Both the position numbers and the translations under genes were made by a program. 64,000 bases of DNA from UBA1941 sp046329555 (lineage in GTDB: Bacteria; Bacteroidota; Bacteroidia; Chitinophagales; LD1). The stretch lies in assembly GCA_046329555.1 (NCBI GenBank), contig JAXLUK010000001.1, forward strand, positions 310,001-374,000, read 5' to 3'. Positions 33,707 through 42,688 of the stretch are shown piece after piece. Below the pieces are notes generated by a model that was not told the DNA's origin, did not search any database, and saw nothing but the letters and a program-made list of their open reading frames with translations. Position 1 is the first letter of the stretch. Each line of letters opens with the position of its first letter.

Positions 33707-36700
33707 ATGAAGCGTTTACTCCTTTTGGTGAGCCTGATTACGGCCACATCTCTTTTGGTTGCACAACCGTCAAACGATGATTGCACGGGAGCCATTATTA
33801 TCAATATTCCGGCATCTGGAAATGCTTGTGTTAACTCGTCAACGGCAACAGCAACTGATCTCACTTGGGGTTCAGCCACCTGCGGACAAACCGTTTGGAC
33901 GAATGACGTTTGGTATACCTTTGTTTCAGCCGGGACACTAAATACCATTACCGTCACACCAACTGGAGGCACCGGCGCAGCGCAACAACTGGGAGCCGCA
34001 GTATTTACCGGTGGATGCGGCTCCTTAAACGGCTTAGGCTCCTATTGTCAAATTTCAGCTACTGCCGGGGGAAGTATCAGCATCAATCAAACTAGCACGC
34101 CGGGGACACAGTATTGGATAGAAGTGAGTTCTTTTGGTGCGCCGGGTACTTTTCAGTTGTGTATTAATTCTAGAAACCCTGCTCCCTCTCCTGGATCCTC
34201 GTGCGCAACGGCTACCACCATTTGTTCATTAGATCCGTTCACATTAGGAACTGGTCCTGCAGGCACTACCACCTTCATTCCGGATTGTTTCACGTTTGGC
34301 GCAAACTCATCCGTATGGTATCAATTCACCTCAGCTACCGCTGGCACGCTTGCATGGCAGGCTACTCCATCAATTGCTAGTACCGAGTTAGACTGGGCGC
34401 TTTATGACATTACGGCTCTAGGAGGTTGCCCCGGAACCACCAGCATCGCTGATGTATGCAACTATAATTTCAACTTTGAAGCTGGTAGCCCGATAGGCAT
34501 GAGTCCCTCTTCATCGTCTACTTGTCCAACTTCAGGTTCAGCAGGCGCAGCGGCAGAAATTTGTCCGTCTATTACCACAATTGCAGGTCACACCTATGCT
34601 CTACTAGTTGATAACTTCTCAACCAATAATTCTGGATGGAACTTTAACTTTAATGGCAGCACTTTTCAAATGCCTGTGGCTAAATTCACCGTTTCAGACT
34701 CGGTTTTCTGTGGATCAGGGGGCACCGTAACATTCAATAATTTGAGTGTTGGGGCAATAACTACAACGCTTAATTTCGGAGATGGCTCCCCCGCAGTTGT
34801 CAATCCCACGTTTCCGATAAGTCATAACTACTCCAGTATAGGCAATTATGCGGCATCCCTAAGCATTACCACTGCCGCCGGCTGTCCGAGTGTTGCTGTG
34901 CATTCTATCATCGTCAATAATAATCCTTCAGTTAGTGTGGATACCGTTAACACCTGTAGCGGTACCCCCGGAACCCTTCATACCACAGTTAGCCCTACCA
35001 ATGGAACGTATCAGTGGTCGTCGGGAGGTGGAACGAATGCTACAGCCAGTTTTTCACCAACAACCAGTACTGATTATACCGTAACGTACACTGAAAATAG
35101 CTGTACCGCATCAGCTACAGGCAGAATCATTGTTCAGCCGGCCATAGATGGTGGTCCGAACCAATCGGCCACTTGCGTCGCCCTGCCGGGTGGCAGTGTA
35201 ACTATGGCTGCGGTCGACCCAGGCACCTGGAGCGCTTTGTCGAGCAACCCCGGAACCGCGAATATCGTCTCACCCGCCGCGCAAAATACCGTTATTGATC
35301 AATTCAGCACCTTTGGCGTATATCGTTTCGAGTATACCGATGGCGTAGGATGCCCCGATACAGTTTCTGTAACCGTATCGGGTAATCCTGATGCAGGAAC
35401 CAATCAAACAGTTACCTGCGCGGTGCTGCCTGGTGGCAGTGCAACGATGAATGGTATCGGTATCGGTTCATGGGTGGCCATGACCGGAAACCCGGGAACA
35501 GCTAACATTGTTACCCCAAATTCGCCAACCACTGTAATCAATACCTTCAGCGCAGCAGGAACGTATTCCTTTATTTTCCAAAGCGGAAGTTGTGCCGATA
35601 CGACGCAAATTGTAGTCACAGCAAAACCACAGGCCGGCACCGACAAAAACCTGACCTGTGCCACGCTGCCCTCAGGAAGTGTTACTATGAGTGCCACTGG
35701 CACCGGTACCTGGAGCGCCCTAGCAAGTAATCCTGGCACAGCAACTATTACCAATCCATCATCTGCAACCACAACCATCAATAACTTTAGTACTGCGGGT
35801 AACTACCTTTTTGAATTCAGTAATGGCAGTTGTACCGATACCGCCTTGGTTACCGTAACCGCTAAACCAGATGCCGGTTTAGATCAACAAGTGAATTGTG
35901 TTGCTTTACCAGGTGGTTCAGCTACGATGGCAGCCAACAGCCCGGGCAACTGGAGCGCCATTAGCGGAAATCCCGGAGTAGCCATTATTGCAAATCCTGC
36001 GTTACCCAACACCACTATTAGTAATTTCACAGCGGCAGGAACTTTTTATTTCCTTTATACATCAGGCACTTGTTTCGATACGGCCCGGATTATAGTTACC
36101 GCTAAACCGAATGCTGGTCCTGATACCAGCACTTGTATTTTTGGTAGTGCACCATTGCTGGCATCCGGTACGGGTAACTGGAGCGCAGCACCTGGCAATC
36201 CGGGATCTGCCATCATTGCCAATGCAGCGTCCGCAAATACCACGGCTTCCGGATTTTCTGTACCAGGCAATTACCTATTCATTTTCACCAGCGGAGGTTG
36301 TGATGATACCATGCTGGTGGTGGTGCGCCCGCTGCCCACTATCGGAGTTTTATCAGATACAGTTTGTCAGGGAACAACGGCAATTTTACAAAGTATCAAT
36401 GCCTTGCCTGCCGGAGGTAGCTATTCATGGAACAATGGCAGTACTTCCGATTCACTTCATCTCGATAATTTGCCTGTTGGAACCAATTCGTTTAGCGTAA
36501 TTTATACCGTTAATGGATGTTCTGCTAACGCTGCAGGTGTAGCCTTCATCCGAGCTACACCTACTGTTGTTGCTCTAGACACTCAGGTTTGCTCAGGATA
36601 TGGAGCCGCGCCTTATGCCAATGGTTTACCGGCAGGAGGAACTTATCTTTGGTCAACGGGCTCAGCCAGCAATCAAATTGCCGTTACCCCAGTAAACACT

Positions 36701-38941
36701 ACCGACTACTATGTGAGCTATACCGAATCTGGTTGCACGGCAGTAGATACTGCAACCGTTACAGTTAACCCTAATCCTGTAACCAACATTGTGGTAACAC
36801 CAGCCATTTGTACGGCGTTCAATGGCACCGCCAAGGTATTTACTACTTCCGGTACTCCGGCCTACCATTATGTATGGAATGTAGGTGGAGTGGGTGATGT
36901 AGATAGCGCCGGAACGCTGGCACCCGGAGCTGTTAGTGTAACCGTAACAGATAGTCGCGGATGCGTTGATTCGGCCACTAACACCATCACCATTGTCAAT
37001 ACCGCGGTAAGTATTTCTTTAGTTGATAAAAAAGATATCCGCTGTCATGGCGGAACTGATGGCTTCATTACGGTGGATGCCGCACCTGCCGGAACCTATT
37101 CCTATATCTGGAATTCACTGCCTATTCAGAATACGGCTAGTGCCACGGCGCTACCAGCTGGAAATTATTCGGTTACTGCAACCGATATAAACGGTTGTTC
37201 TGCCTTGGCCAGTTTCACCCTCACACAACAGCCGGCATTAACGCTACCTGCATTAAATACCGTGAATCCAACTTGTTACGATGGTACCAATGGCGCTGCT
37301 ACCGCCAATCCATCGGGTGGCACAGGAAATTACACCTACTTATGGACCCCAACCGGACAGCAAACAGCAACTGCCTCAGGGCTTCATTCCGGTAATTATA
37401 CGGTGGTAGTTACCGATGATAGTTTGTGTACCATTTCAGGTATTGCGCAGTTATTTGATCCGGCGCAATTCTTTGCCTTTATTACCGCCACTAACAATGT
37501 AAGCTGCAACGGTTTAACCAATGGTTCAGCAACAGTAGGATCAGCCGGAGGCGTGGGTACCTTAACTTACAATTGGTCAACAGCGCCTGTGCAAAATACC
37601 CCCACCGCTTCTGGCTTAAGTGCGGGTACTTATGATGTAATCGTAACCGATGGTAATTCATGCACCGCTACTTCTACCGCCTCTATCAGCGAGCCGGAAT
37701 TGCTCAGCGTTTCATTGGTTGTTGATAAGGTGAAATGCAATGGTGGATCAGATGGGGCTGCATCTGCATCCGCTACCGGAGGAACTCCAACTTACACTTA
37801 CGATTGGAATAATGGCGCATCAGGGAAAGATTTAACCGGCCTTCAAGCTGCAACGTACACAGTTACCGTTACCGACCTTTCAGGATGCACAGCTACCGCA
37901 TCTATGGCGGTAGTGCAGCCTGAACCGCTACTGACGCTGGCCACTTCTGCCCGGCCTCGCTGCGTGACCAGCTATGACGGTACCATGGATTTAACCACCA
38001 CCGGAGGAACACCTCCTTATCGGTATGATTTGATTCTTAACGATAGTGTAGTACGTGTTCAAACCAGTAGCCCGGTTTCTGGTTTAGCCGGGGGCGATTA
38101 CCGGGTAGTGACCCTTGATTTATGGGGTTGTGTTGATACGATGTTTACGGGAGTTCCAATAGTGAGTGCGAATACCTTTGCCGTTTTGGTAGATTCTACC
38201 AGTTGCTACGGCCCAGAATATGTGGATGGCGCCCTACGCATTGAACCACAAAACTTCGCTAATGGTCCGTTCCGGTTTAGAGTAGATAATCGGCCGATGC
38301 AATATGAACAAGACTTCTTTGATTTGGCTTCCGGCATCCACCAAATTGAAATCATCGATAGTTTTGGTTGTGATACGGTATTTACGGTAGTGGTACCGGA
38401 ACCGCTGCCCGGAGTAATCGACATTCAACCCGATGGTGATACGATTTTACTTGGCGAGAGTCTTCAGCTCAACTCCACCTTCCTGCCTTATGGTGCCGGT
38501 TCTGTAGTATCGTATCAATGGACACCACAGGGTAATTTAAGCTGTAATGATTGTCAGAATCCGGTGGCTACACCATACCAACCTGATAATACCTACCGTT
38601 TAACTATTGTGTACAACAACGGATGTGTAGCCTCATCGGATGTTCGCGTGTATGTGCTAAACAACCTGCCGTTCTTTATTCCCAATGCGTTTTCGCCGAA
38701 TGGCGATGGCAGCAATGATGAGTTCCAGGTATATGGCAGCGGGTTAAAGACCGTGACCATGCGGGTGTTTAACCGTTGGGGTGAAAAAGTTTTTGACAGC
38801 ACTGGAAGCCAATTAGCTGCGTGGGACGGCATGTACAAAGGGGTTCAGTCGTCGCCGGGCGTTTACACCTACTCGGTTGAATTGGTTTATCTGGATGATA
38901 AGAAAGAAATCAAGTCGGGTAGTGTAACGCTGGTACGCTAA
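33707..38941 (+). CDS. Giant T9SS-secreted adhesin with SprB-like repeats
   Basis: A 1744-residue surface protein. Order of parts: signal peptide (1-19); two domains with WYxF motifs (DVWYTF near 67 and SVWYQF near 204); a PKD domain (about 324-402, with FGDGSP and HNYSSIGNY); five tandem about 80-residue repeats (about 481-876); further Ig-like segments; four SprB-type repeats (about 1105-1406, each with a CxGxxxGxA start and GxYxVxVTD end). The last about 95 residues (FIPNAFSPNGDGSNDEFQVY to the end) form the gliding-motility type B sorting domain. It is probably secreted by T9SS and used in adhesion or gliding. The stop TAA overlaps folP's ATG by one base. Confidence 0.93.
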   Translation: MKRLLLLVSLITATSLLVAQPSNDDCTGAIIINIPASGNACVNSSTATATDLTWGSATCGQTVWTNDVWYTFVSAGTLNTITVTPTGGTGAAQQLGAAVFTGGCGSLNGLGSYCQISATAGGSISINQTSTPGTQYWIEVSSFGAPGTFQLCINSRNPAPSPGSSCATATTICSLDPFTLGTGPAGTTTFIPDCFTFGANSSVWYQFTSATAGTLAWQATPSIASTELDWALYDITALGGCPGTTSIADVCNYNFNFEAGSPIGMSPSSSSTCPTSGSAGAAAEICPSITTIAGHTYALLVDNFSTNNSGWNFNFNGSTFQMPVAKFTVSDSVFCGSGGTVTFNNLSVGAITTTLNFGDGSPAVVNPTFPISHNYSSIGNYAASLSITTAAGCPSVAVHSIIVNNNPSVSVDTVNTCSGTPGTLHTTVSPTNGTYQWSSGGGTNATASFSPTTSTDYTVTYTENSCTASATGRIIVQPAIDGGPNQSATCVALPGGSVTMAAVDPGTWSALSSNPGTANIVSPAAQNTVIDQFSTFGVYRFEYTDGVGCPDTVSVTVSGNPDAGTNQTVTCAVLPGGSATMNGIGIGSWVAMTGNPGTANIVTPNSPTTVINTFSAAGTYSFIFQSGSCADTTQIVVTAKPQAGTDKNLTCATLPSGSVTMSATGTGTWSALASNPGTATITNPSSATTTINNFSTAGNYLFEFSNGSCTDTALVTVTAKPDAGLDQQVNCVALPGGSATMAANSPGNWSAISGNPGVAIIANPALPNTTISNFTAAGTFYFLYTSGTCFDTARIIVTAKPNAGPDTSTCIFGSAPLLASGTGNWSAAPGNPGSAIIANAASANTTASGFSVPGNYLFIFTSGGCDDTMLVVVRPLPTIGVLSDTVCQGTTAILQSINALPAGGSYSWNNGSTSDSLHLDNLPVGTNSFSVIYTVNGCSANAAGVAFIRATPTVVALDTQVCSGYGAAPYANGLPAGGTYLWSTGSASNQIAVTPVNTTDYYVSYTESGCTAVDTATVTVNPNPVTNIVVTPAICTAFNGTAKVFTTSGTPAYHYVWNVGGVGDVDSAGTLAPGAVSVTVTDSRGCVDSATNTITIVNTAVSISLVDKKDIRCHGGTDGFITVDAAPAGTYSYIWNSLPIQNTASATALPAGNYSVTATDINGCSALASFTLTQQPALTLPALNTVNPTCYDGTNGAATANPSGGTGNYTYLWTPTGQQTATASGLHSGNYTVVVTDDSLCTISGIAQLFDPAQFFAFITATNNVSCNGLTNGSATVGSAGGVGTLTYNWSTAPVQNTPTASGLSAGTYDVIVTDGNSCTATSTASISEPELLSVSLVVDKVKCNGGSDGAASASATGGTPTYTYDWNNGASGKDLTGLQAATYTVTVTDLSGCTATASMAVVQPEPLLTLATSARPRCVTSYDGTMDLTTTGGTPPYRYDLILNDSVVRVQTSSPVSGLAGGDYRVVTLDLWGCVDTMFTGVPIVSANTFAVLVDSTSCYGPEYVDGALRIEPQNFANGPFRFRVDNRPMQYEQDFFDLASGIHQIEIIDSFGCDTVFTVVVPEPLPGVIDIQPDGDTILLGESLQLNSTFLPYGAGSVVSYQWTPQGNLSCNDCQNPVATPYQPDNTYRLTIVYNNGCVASSDVRVYVLNNLPFFIPNAFSPNGDGSNDEFQVYGSGLKTVTMRVFNRWGEKVFDSTGSQLAAWDGMYKGVQSSPGVYTYSVELVYLDDKKEIKSGSVTLVR
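35147..36336 (+). repeat. Five tandem ~240-bp repeats inside the adhesin gene
   Basis: Repeat starts fall at 35147, 35390, 35630, 35870 and 36110, a spacing of 243 then exactly 240 bp. Each unit encodes about 80 residues with a conserved core of LPGGSxTM, GxWSAxxxNPGTA, AGxYxF and CxDT, ending in VTAKP. The last copy has diverged most. Near-constant length with varied sequence implies old duplication with purifying constraint on fold. Confidence 0.85.
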
Positions 38942-39759
38942 TGTGGCTGAATTGCAGGGGAAGGCTTCTTGATTTGCGGACGCCCAAGATTATGGGCATT
39001 CTCAATCTTACCCCGGATTCATTTTTTGATGGCGGGAAATATCAGGGTGATGAAGTTTTAGCGCATGCGAAACAGTTGATACAAGAAGGCGCTGCTATCA
39101 TTGATGTTGGCGCCATGAGCTCCCGACCGGGCAGTACAATTATTAGTGATGAAGAAGAAGCACAGCGCTTACTGCCAGTATTACGCGAGCTCATTCACGC
39201 ATTTCCGCAAACTATTTTTTCGGTAGATACTTTACATGCGGCCACTGCGCATGAGGCACTGCAAGCCGGCGCTCATATCATCAATGATATTTCGGGGGGA
39301 AGTTATGACCCGCAGATGTATGCGGTGGTAGCCGCCAGCCGTGCGGCTTACGTAGCCATGCACATGCAAGGCCTACCTGCTACTATGCAACAAGCTCCCG
39401 CCTATGAACATGTTGTTACGGAGGTGTTTGCTGTTTTGGCAGCCCGTGTGCAGCAGGCACGAACCTCGGGGATTCAGGATGTGGTGGTTGATCCGGGTTT
39501 TGGTTTTGGAAAAACGATGACACACAATTACGCGCTGCTTAAACACCTGCGCTATTTTCAGCAATTGGGCGTACCGGTATTGGCTGGTGTTTCCAGAAAA
39601 GGGATGATTAGTAAACCGCTGGGCATTACAGCAGCGGAGGCGCTGAACGGCACTACGGCACTACATATGATGGCGCTACAGCAAGGCGTGCAACTATTGC
39701 GGGTGCATGATGTGCGGGCGGCGGCTGAGGCGGTTATGCTGTGGACCTTGGCGCAGTAG
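38941..39759 (+). CDS. folP: Dihydropteroate synthase
   Basis: A 272-residue enzyme that joins p-aminobenzoate to the pterin diphosphate to make dihydropteroate, the precursor of folate. It is the target of sulfonamides. Motifs: MGILNLTPDSFFDGGK, the DVGAMSSRPGS loop, IINDISGG, VVDPGFGFGKT and LAGVSRKGMI, all in TIM-barrel order. Its ATG overlaps the adhesin stop (TAATG), so translation is probably coupled to a 5.2-kb adhesin gene, an unusual pairing. Alternatively folP may have its own promoter within the adhesin 3' end; none was recognised. Confidence 0.96.
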   Translation: MWLNCRGRLLDLRTPKIMGILNLTPDSFFDGGKYQGDEVLAHAKQLIQEGAAIIDVGAMSSRPGSTIISDEEEAQRLLPVLRELIHAFPQTIFSVDTLHAATAHEALQAGAHIINDISGGSYDPQMYAVVAASRAAYVAMHMQGLPATMQQAPAYEHVVTEVFAVLAARVQQARTSGIQDVVVDPGFGFGKTMTHNYALLKHLRYFQQLGVPVLAGVSRKGMISKPLGITAAEALNGTTALHMMALQQGVQLLRVHDVRAAAEAVMLWTLAQ

Positions 39760-39812
39760 GGAAATTCCAAGAGTTTAACAGTTCGGGCCTTAGAAATAGG
39801 TCACTAATTAGT

Positions 39813-39820
39813 TACCTTTG
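39813..39820 (+). promoter_or_regulatory. TAnnTTTG box 4 nt before higB
   Basis: TACCTTTG matches the consensus exactly and ends 4 nt before the higB ATG at 39825, so transcription would begin at or next to the start codon. It separates the toxin-antitoxin pair from folP and supports the chosen start. Confidence 0.6.
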
Positions 39821-39824
39821 TGGG

Positions 39825-40148
39825 ATGTTCACCCACCGAAAAATCATTTTCTATAAAAGCTATTTCCAGGAGTTTTATGTGCAGCAAAATCAAATAGTTC
39901 GTGAAAAGATCGGTTTTGTTTTTACCCTCATCCAAACCGCTGAGCGCGTTCCAGAGCGATTTCTAAAGCATATCGAAGGTACGAATGGCCTTTATGAAAT
40001 ACGAGTTATCACAGGAAGCAATCACTATCGCATCTTTTGCTGTTTTGGCAATCAGCAGGTGGTGGTCTTGTTTAACGCATTTCAGAAAAAGTCAGCTAAA
40101 ACCCCGCCGAACGAAAAAGCCAAAGCCCTGACATTTGGGCACCTCTAA
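39825..40148 (+). CDS. higB: HigB/RelE-type toxin with altered C-terminus
   Basis: A 107-residue toxin of the RelE/HigB superfamily (phage Gp49-like branch), a ribosome-dependent mRNA nuclease in known members. The conserved core is visible: LKHIEGTNGLYEIRVITGSN, YRIFCCFGNQQVVVLFNAFQKK, then KTPPNEKAKAL. The last codons TTT GGG CAC CTC TAA belong to the 198-bp element that inserted here. Removing the element restores ALTLMKEYRTTSISHEKR, ending at a TGA 14 nt inside higA, for 118 residues. The lost tail is the C-terminal helix of the family, so toxin activity may be reduced. The frame extends 28 codons upstream, but the ATG at 39825 matches the family. Confidence 0.88.
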   Translation: MFTHRKIIFYKSYFQEFYVQQNQIVREKIGFVFTLIQTAERVPERFLKHIEGTNGLYEIRVITGSNHYRIFCCFGNQQVVVLFNAFQKKSAKTPPNEKAKALTFGHL

Positions 40149-40334
40149 AAACCTGTAATGGCGAAATGTTGCAATTAGTTGGCCAGGAAGCGATAGCTTC
40201 AAGACTAGGAAATTTGATGTAATACTTCGTTGCGCCTCATTTAGTTACATCATTTATGTAACTGCATTCGTTGCGCCTCGTCTTACATCAAATTTTCTAC
40301 GCATTTCACGCATTATAGATTTTTAGAGGTGCCC
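40137..40334 (+). mobile_element. 198-bp foldback MITE-like element, copy 2 (between higB and higA)
   Basis: The same 198-bp layout as copy 1. The outer stem (40137-40160 with 40311-40334) has one mismatch and one G-T pair, the middle stem is 13 bp (40210-40222 with 40283-40295), and the inner hairpin is AGTTACAT/ATGTAACT (40243-40250 with 40256-40263). ATT is duplicated at 40133-40135 and 40335-40337. Relative to copy 1, three stem base pairs have changed on both arms together. It separates toxin and antitoxin and supplies the toxin stop codon. Confidence 0.93.
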
Positions 40335-40369
40335 ATTAATGAAAGAATATAGAACAACAAGTATAAGTC

Positions 40370-40678
40370 ATGAAAAAAGATGAAGTAGTTAAGCAAGTTA
40401 ATACCTGGGAAGCCCTGTTGGACGCCGAATACGGCAAAGTGGGAACGCCCCGGCGAGATGCGTTTGAAAAGAAAGCACACTATTTTGCCATTAGCGAAAT
40501 GCTGAAAGAAGCCCGTCGCAACGCCAAAATGACCCAGAAGCAACTGGCCGAAAAGGTGGGCACTAAACGCAGCTACATTTCAAGAGTAGAAAACGGGAAT
40601 TGCGATATTCAAGTATCCACCTTATTCAAACTATTTGAAGAAGGGCTGGGAAGAAAGCTGTATTTGTATATCGCCTGA
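40370..40678 (+). CDS. higA: HigA-type antitoxin (XRE family)
   Basis: A 102-residue antitoxin with an XRE helix-turn-helix in its second half (EARRNAKMTQKQLAEKVGTKRSYISRVENG, about residues 45-75). It normally binds its toxin and represses the pair's promoter. The start ATG at 40370 is followed by AAAAAAGATGAAG, where the ancestral toxin stop TGA lies in another frame; the two genes used to overlap by 14 nt. Now the coding sequences are about 220 bp apart, with the foldback element between them, so co-translation is lost and transcription must read through about 200 bp of strong hairpin or start anew. TATAAGTC directly precedes the ATG but is a weak box. Confidence 0.92.
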   Translation: MKKDEVVKQVNTWEALLDAEYGKVGTPRRDAFEKKAHYFAISEMLKEARRNAKMTQKQLAEKVGTKRSYISRVENGNCDIQVSTLFKLFEEGLGRKLYLYIA

Positions 40679-40919
40679 CCATTTCATTCTAAGCTAGTAG
40701 CGCGCGGTGATTCCGCCAGCGATGCGGAAGGCCTGGCCCGGAACGCAGTGGAGGGCGGAAGCGAAGCGTACCCTGTAGCAGCGCGGCGCCGCGCGCGGTT
40801 GGCCGGAAATAATATACCTGGAGCCGGCGCGGCGGGCGGCCCACTACATATCCATATTTTTTTTACTTTCGCCCGCTACTTTTCGAAACCACATTTGAGT
40901 TCCGTAAAATTCAAAATCT
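40679..40919. other. GC-rich intergenic region upstream of queA
   Basis: A 241-bp gap without a gene. About 40700-40850 is very GC-rich and contains a 14-bp palindrome GCGCGGCGCCGCGC (40781-40794) plus GCGAAGC pieces like those at 5228-5345. Downstream, TACTTTCG at 40864-40871 and TACTTTTCG at about 40876 are candidate queA promoter boxes. Confidence 0.45.
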
Positions 40920-41969
40920 ATGAAGCTATCCAGTTTTAATTTCAACCTTCCCAAAGAATTAGTTGCGCTGCACCCGGCTAAAAACCGCGATGAATCACGT
41001 TTGATGGTGATTCACAAGAAAACCGGCAAAATTGAACACAAAGTTTTTAAAGACTCTTTAAAATATTTTGATGAGGGCGATGTGCTGATGCTGAACAACA
41101 CCAAGGTATTTCCGGCGCGGTTGTACGGCACGAAGGAAAAAACAGGTGCGAAAATTGAGGTTTTCCTGCTTCGCGAACTCAACGCCAAATCGTTTTTGTG
41201 GGATGTACTGGTAGATCCGGCGCGTAAAATCCGCGTGGGCAATAAGCTGTATTTCGGCGCTAACGACGAATTGATTGCGGAAGTAGTAGATAACACCACT
41301 TCACGTGGTCGCACGATTCGTTTTCTGTACGATGGCGATTACGACAAGTTCAAGCGCATTTTGTACGGCATGGGTGAAACACCGCTACCCAAGGCGATTA
41401 AGCGCCCCGTTGAAAAAGAAGACGAAGAGCGCTATCAAACCATTTATGCCCGTCATGAAGGCGCGGTGGCGGCTCCTACCGCCGGAATGCACTTTAGCCG
41501 TGAACTGTTGAAGCGCTTTGAAATTAAAGGCGTAGAACTGGCTGAAGTAACTTTACATACCGGTTTGGGCACGTTCCGGACTATTGATGTAGAAGATTTA
41601 TCGAAGCACAAGACGGATGCTGAGTATATTGAAGTGGGTGAAAAGCCAGCTAAGATTGTAAACATTGCCAAGGACGGCGGCAAGAAGATTTGTTCCGTAG
41701 GTACAACTACCATGCGTTGTGTAGAATCCTGCGTTTCGGCACAAGGTTATTTAACGCCATACAAAGGTTGGACGAATTTATTTATTCATCCGCCATACGA
41801 TTTTGAGATTGCGAATGCGATGATTACCAATTTCCACATGCCTAAATCCAGCTTAATGATTATGGCAGCAGCTTTTGGTGGTTACGATTTGATTATGAAG
41901 GCGTATGAGACTGCGGTGAAAGAAAAGTATCGTTTCTTCACCTATGGCGATGCGATGCTAATTTTATAG
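40920..41969 (+). CDS. queA: S-adenosylmethionine:tRNA ribosyltransferase-isomerase
   Basis: A 349-residue enzyme that transfers the ribosyl part of SAM onto preQ1 in tRNA to form epoxyqueuosine. Motifs: LPKELVALHPAKNRDESRLMV, MLNNTKVFPARLYG, RYQTIYARHEGAVAAPTAGMHFS, VTLHTGLGTFR and NFHMPKSSLMIMAAAFGG. Full length. Its TAG stop overlaps the ubiE GTG by one base, so queA, ubiE and porT form one operon. Confidence 0.96.
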   Translation: MKLSSFNFNLPKELVALHPAKNRDESRLMVIHKKTGKIEHKVFKDSLKYFDEGDVLMLNNTKVFPARLYGTKEKTGAKIEVFLLRELNAKSFLWDVLVDPARKIRVGNKLYFGANDELIAEVVDNTTSRGRTIRFLYDGDYDKFKRILYGMGETPLPKAIKRPVEKEDEERYQTIYARHEGAVAAPTAGMHFSRELLKRFEIKGVELAEVTLHTGLGTFRTIDVEDLSKHKTDAEYIEVGEKPAKIVNIAKDGGKKICSVGTTTMRCVESCVSAQGYLTPYKGWTNLFIHPPYDFEIANAMITNFHMPKSSLMIMAAAFGGYDLIMKAYETAVKEKYRFFTYGDAMLIL

Positions 41970-42688
41970 TGGCGGTAACTCCTTACAACAGCAACAAGCC
42001 CAAGAAGGCGCAGGTAGAAGAAATGTTCGACAACATTGCGCCTACCTATGATTTTCTGAATCATTTTTTATCGGCTGGCATTGACCGCCGGTGGCGTAAA
42101 AAGGCCATTGATTACATCGGCGGGATTGAACCCAAGGTCATTTTGGATTTGGCCACAGGCACTGGTGATTTTGCGGTGGAGGCGTTGCGCCTTAACCCTA
42201 CGGAAGTGATTGGCGGTGATATTTCTGAGCAGATGATGGCGGTGGGCAGAGGAAAAGCGAACCGGTTGAATGCTTCAGACCGCTTAACTTTTCAGCAAGT
42301 GGATGCCGAAAAAATGGCGTTTCCTGACAATAAATTCGATGCCATCACCGTTGGATTTGGCGTGCGCAATTACGAACATCTGGAGGCGGGTTTACGAGAG
42401 ATGCACCGGGTGCTAAGGCCCGGTGGAAGAATAGCCATTCTGGAAGTGTCGCAGCCGACATCGTTCCCCATGAAACAGTTGTTTGGGATTTACTTCTTCG
42501 GTGTACTGCCGTTGTTGGGAAAATTGTTTTCTAAGGATGCCCGGGCGTATACCTATTTGCCGGAATCTGTTGATGCTTTTCCATCCGGAACCGCTTTTAC
42601 CGATATTTTAAACCGTTGCGGTTTTGTACATTGCACCTACCAACCGCTTACCTTTGGTATTTGCGCGTTTTACACATGCGAAAAATAA
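41969..42688 (+). CDS. ubiE: Demethylmenaquinone methyltransferase
   Basis: A 239-residue SAM methyltransferase (UbiE/MenG) that makes menaquinone from demethylmenaquinone. The signature regions are VEEMFDNIAPTYDFLNHFLS, VILDLATGTGDFAVEAL (SAM motif I), FDAITVGFGVRNYEHLEAGL and MHRVLRPGGRIAILEVS. In Bacteroidota, which use menaquinone, this is the MenG activity. The start is GTG at 41969, in a TAGTG overlap with queA. porT follows with a 13-nt overlap, an arrangement recurrent in this phylum as far as I know. Confidence 0.95.
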   Translation: MAVTPYNSNKPKKAQVEEMFDNIAPTYDFLNHFLSAGIDRRWRKKAIDYIGGIEPKVILDLATGTGDFAVEALRLNPTEVIGGDISEQMMAVGRGKANRLNASDRLTFQQVDAEKMAFPDNKFDAITVGFGVRNYEHLEAGLREMHRVLRPGGRIAILEVSQPTSFPMKQLFGIYFFGVLPLLGKLFSKDARAYTYLPESVDAFPSGTAFTDILNRCGFVHCTYQPLTFGICAFYTCEK

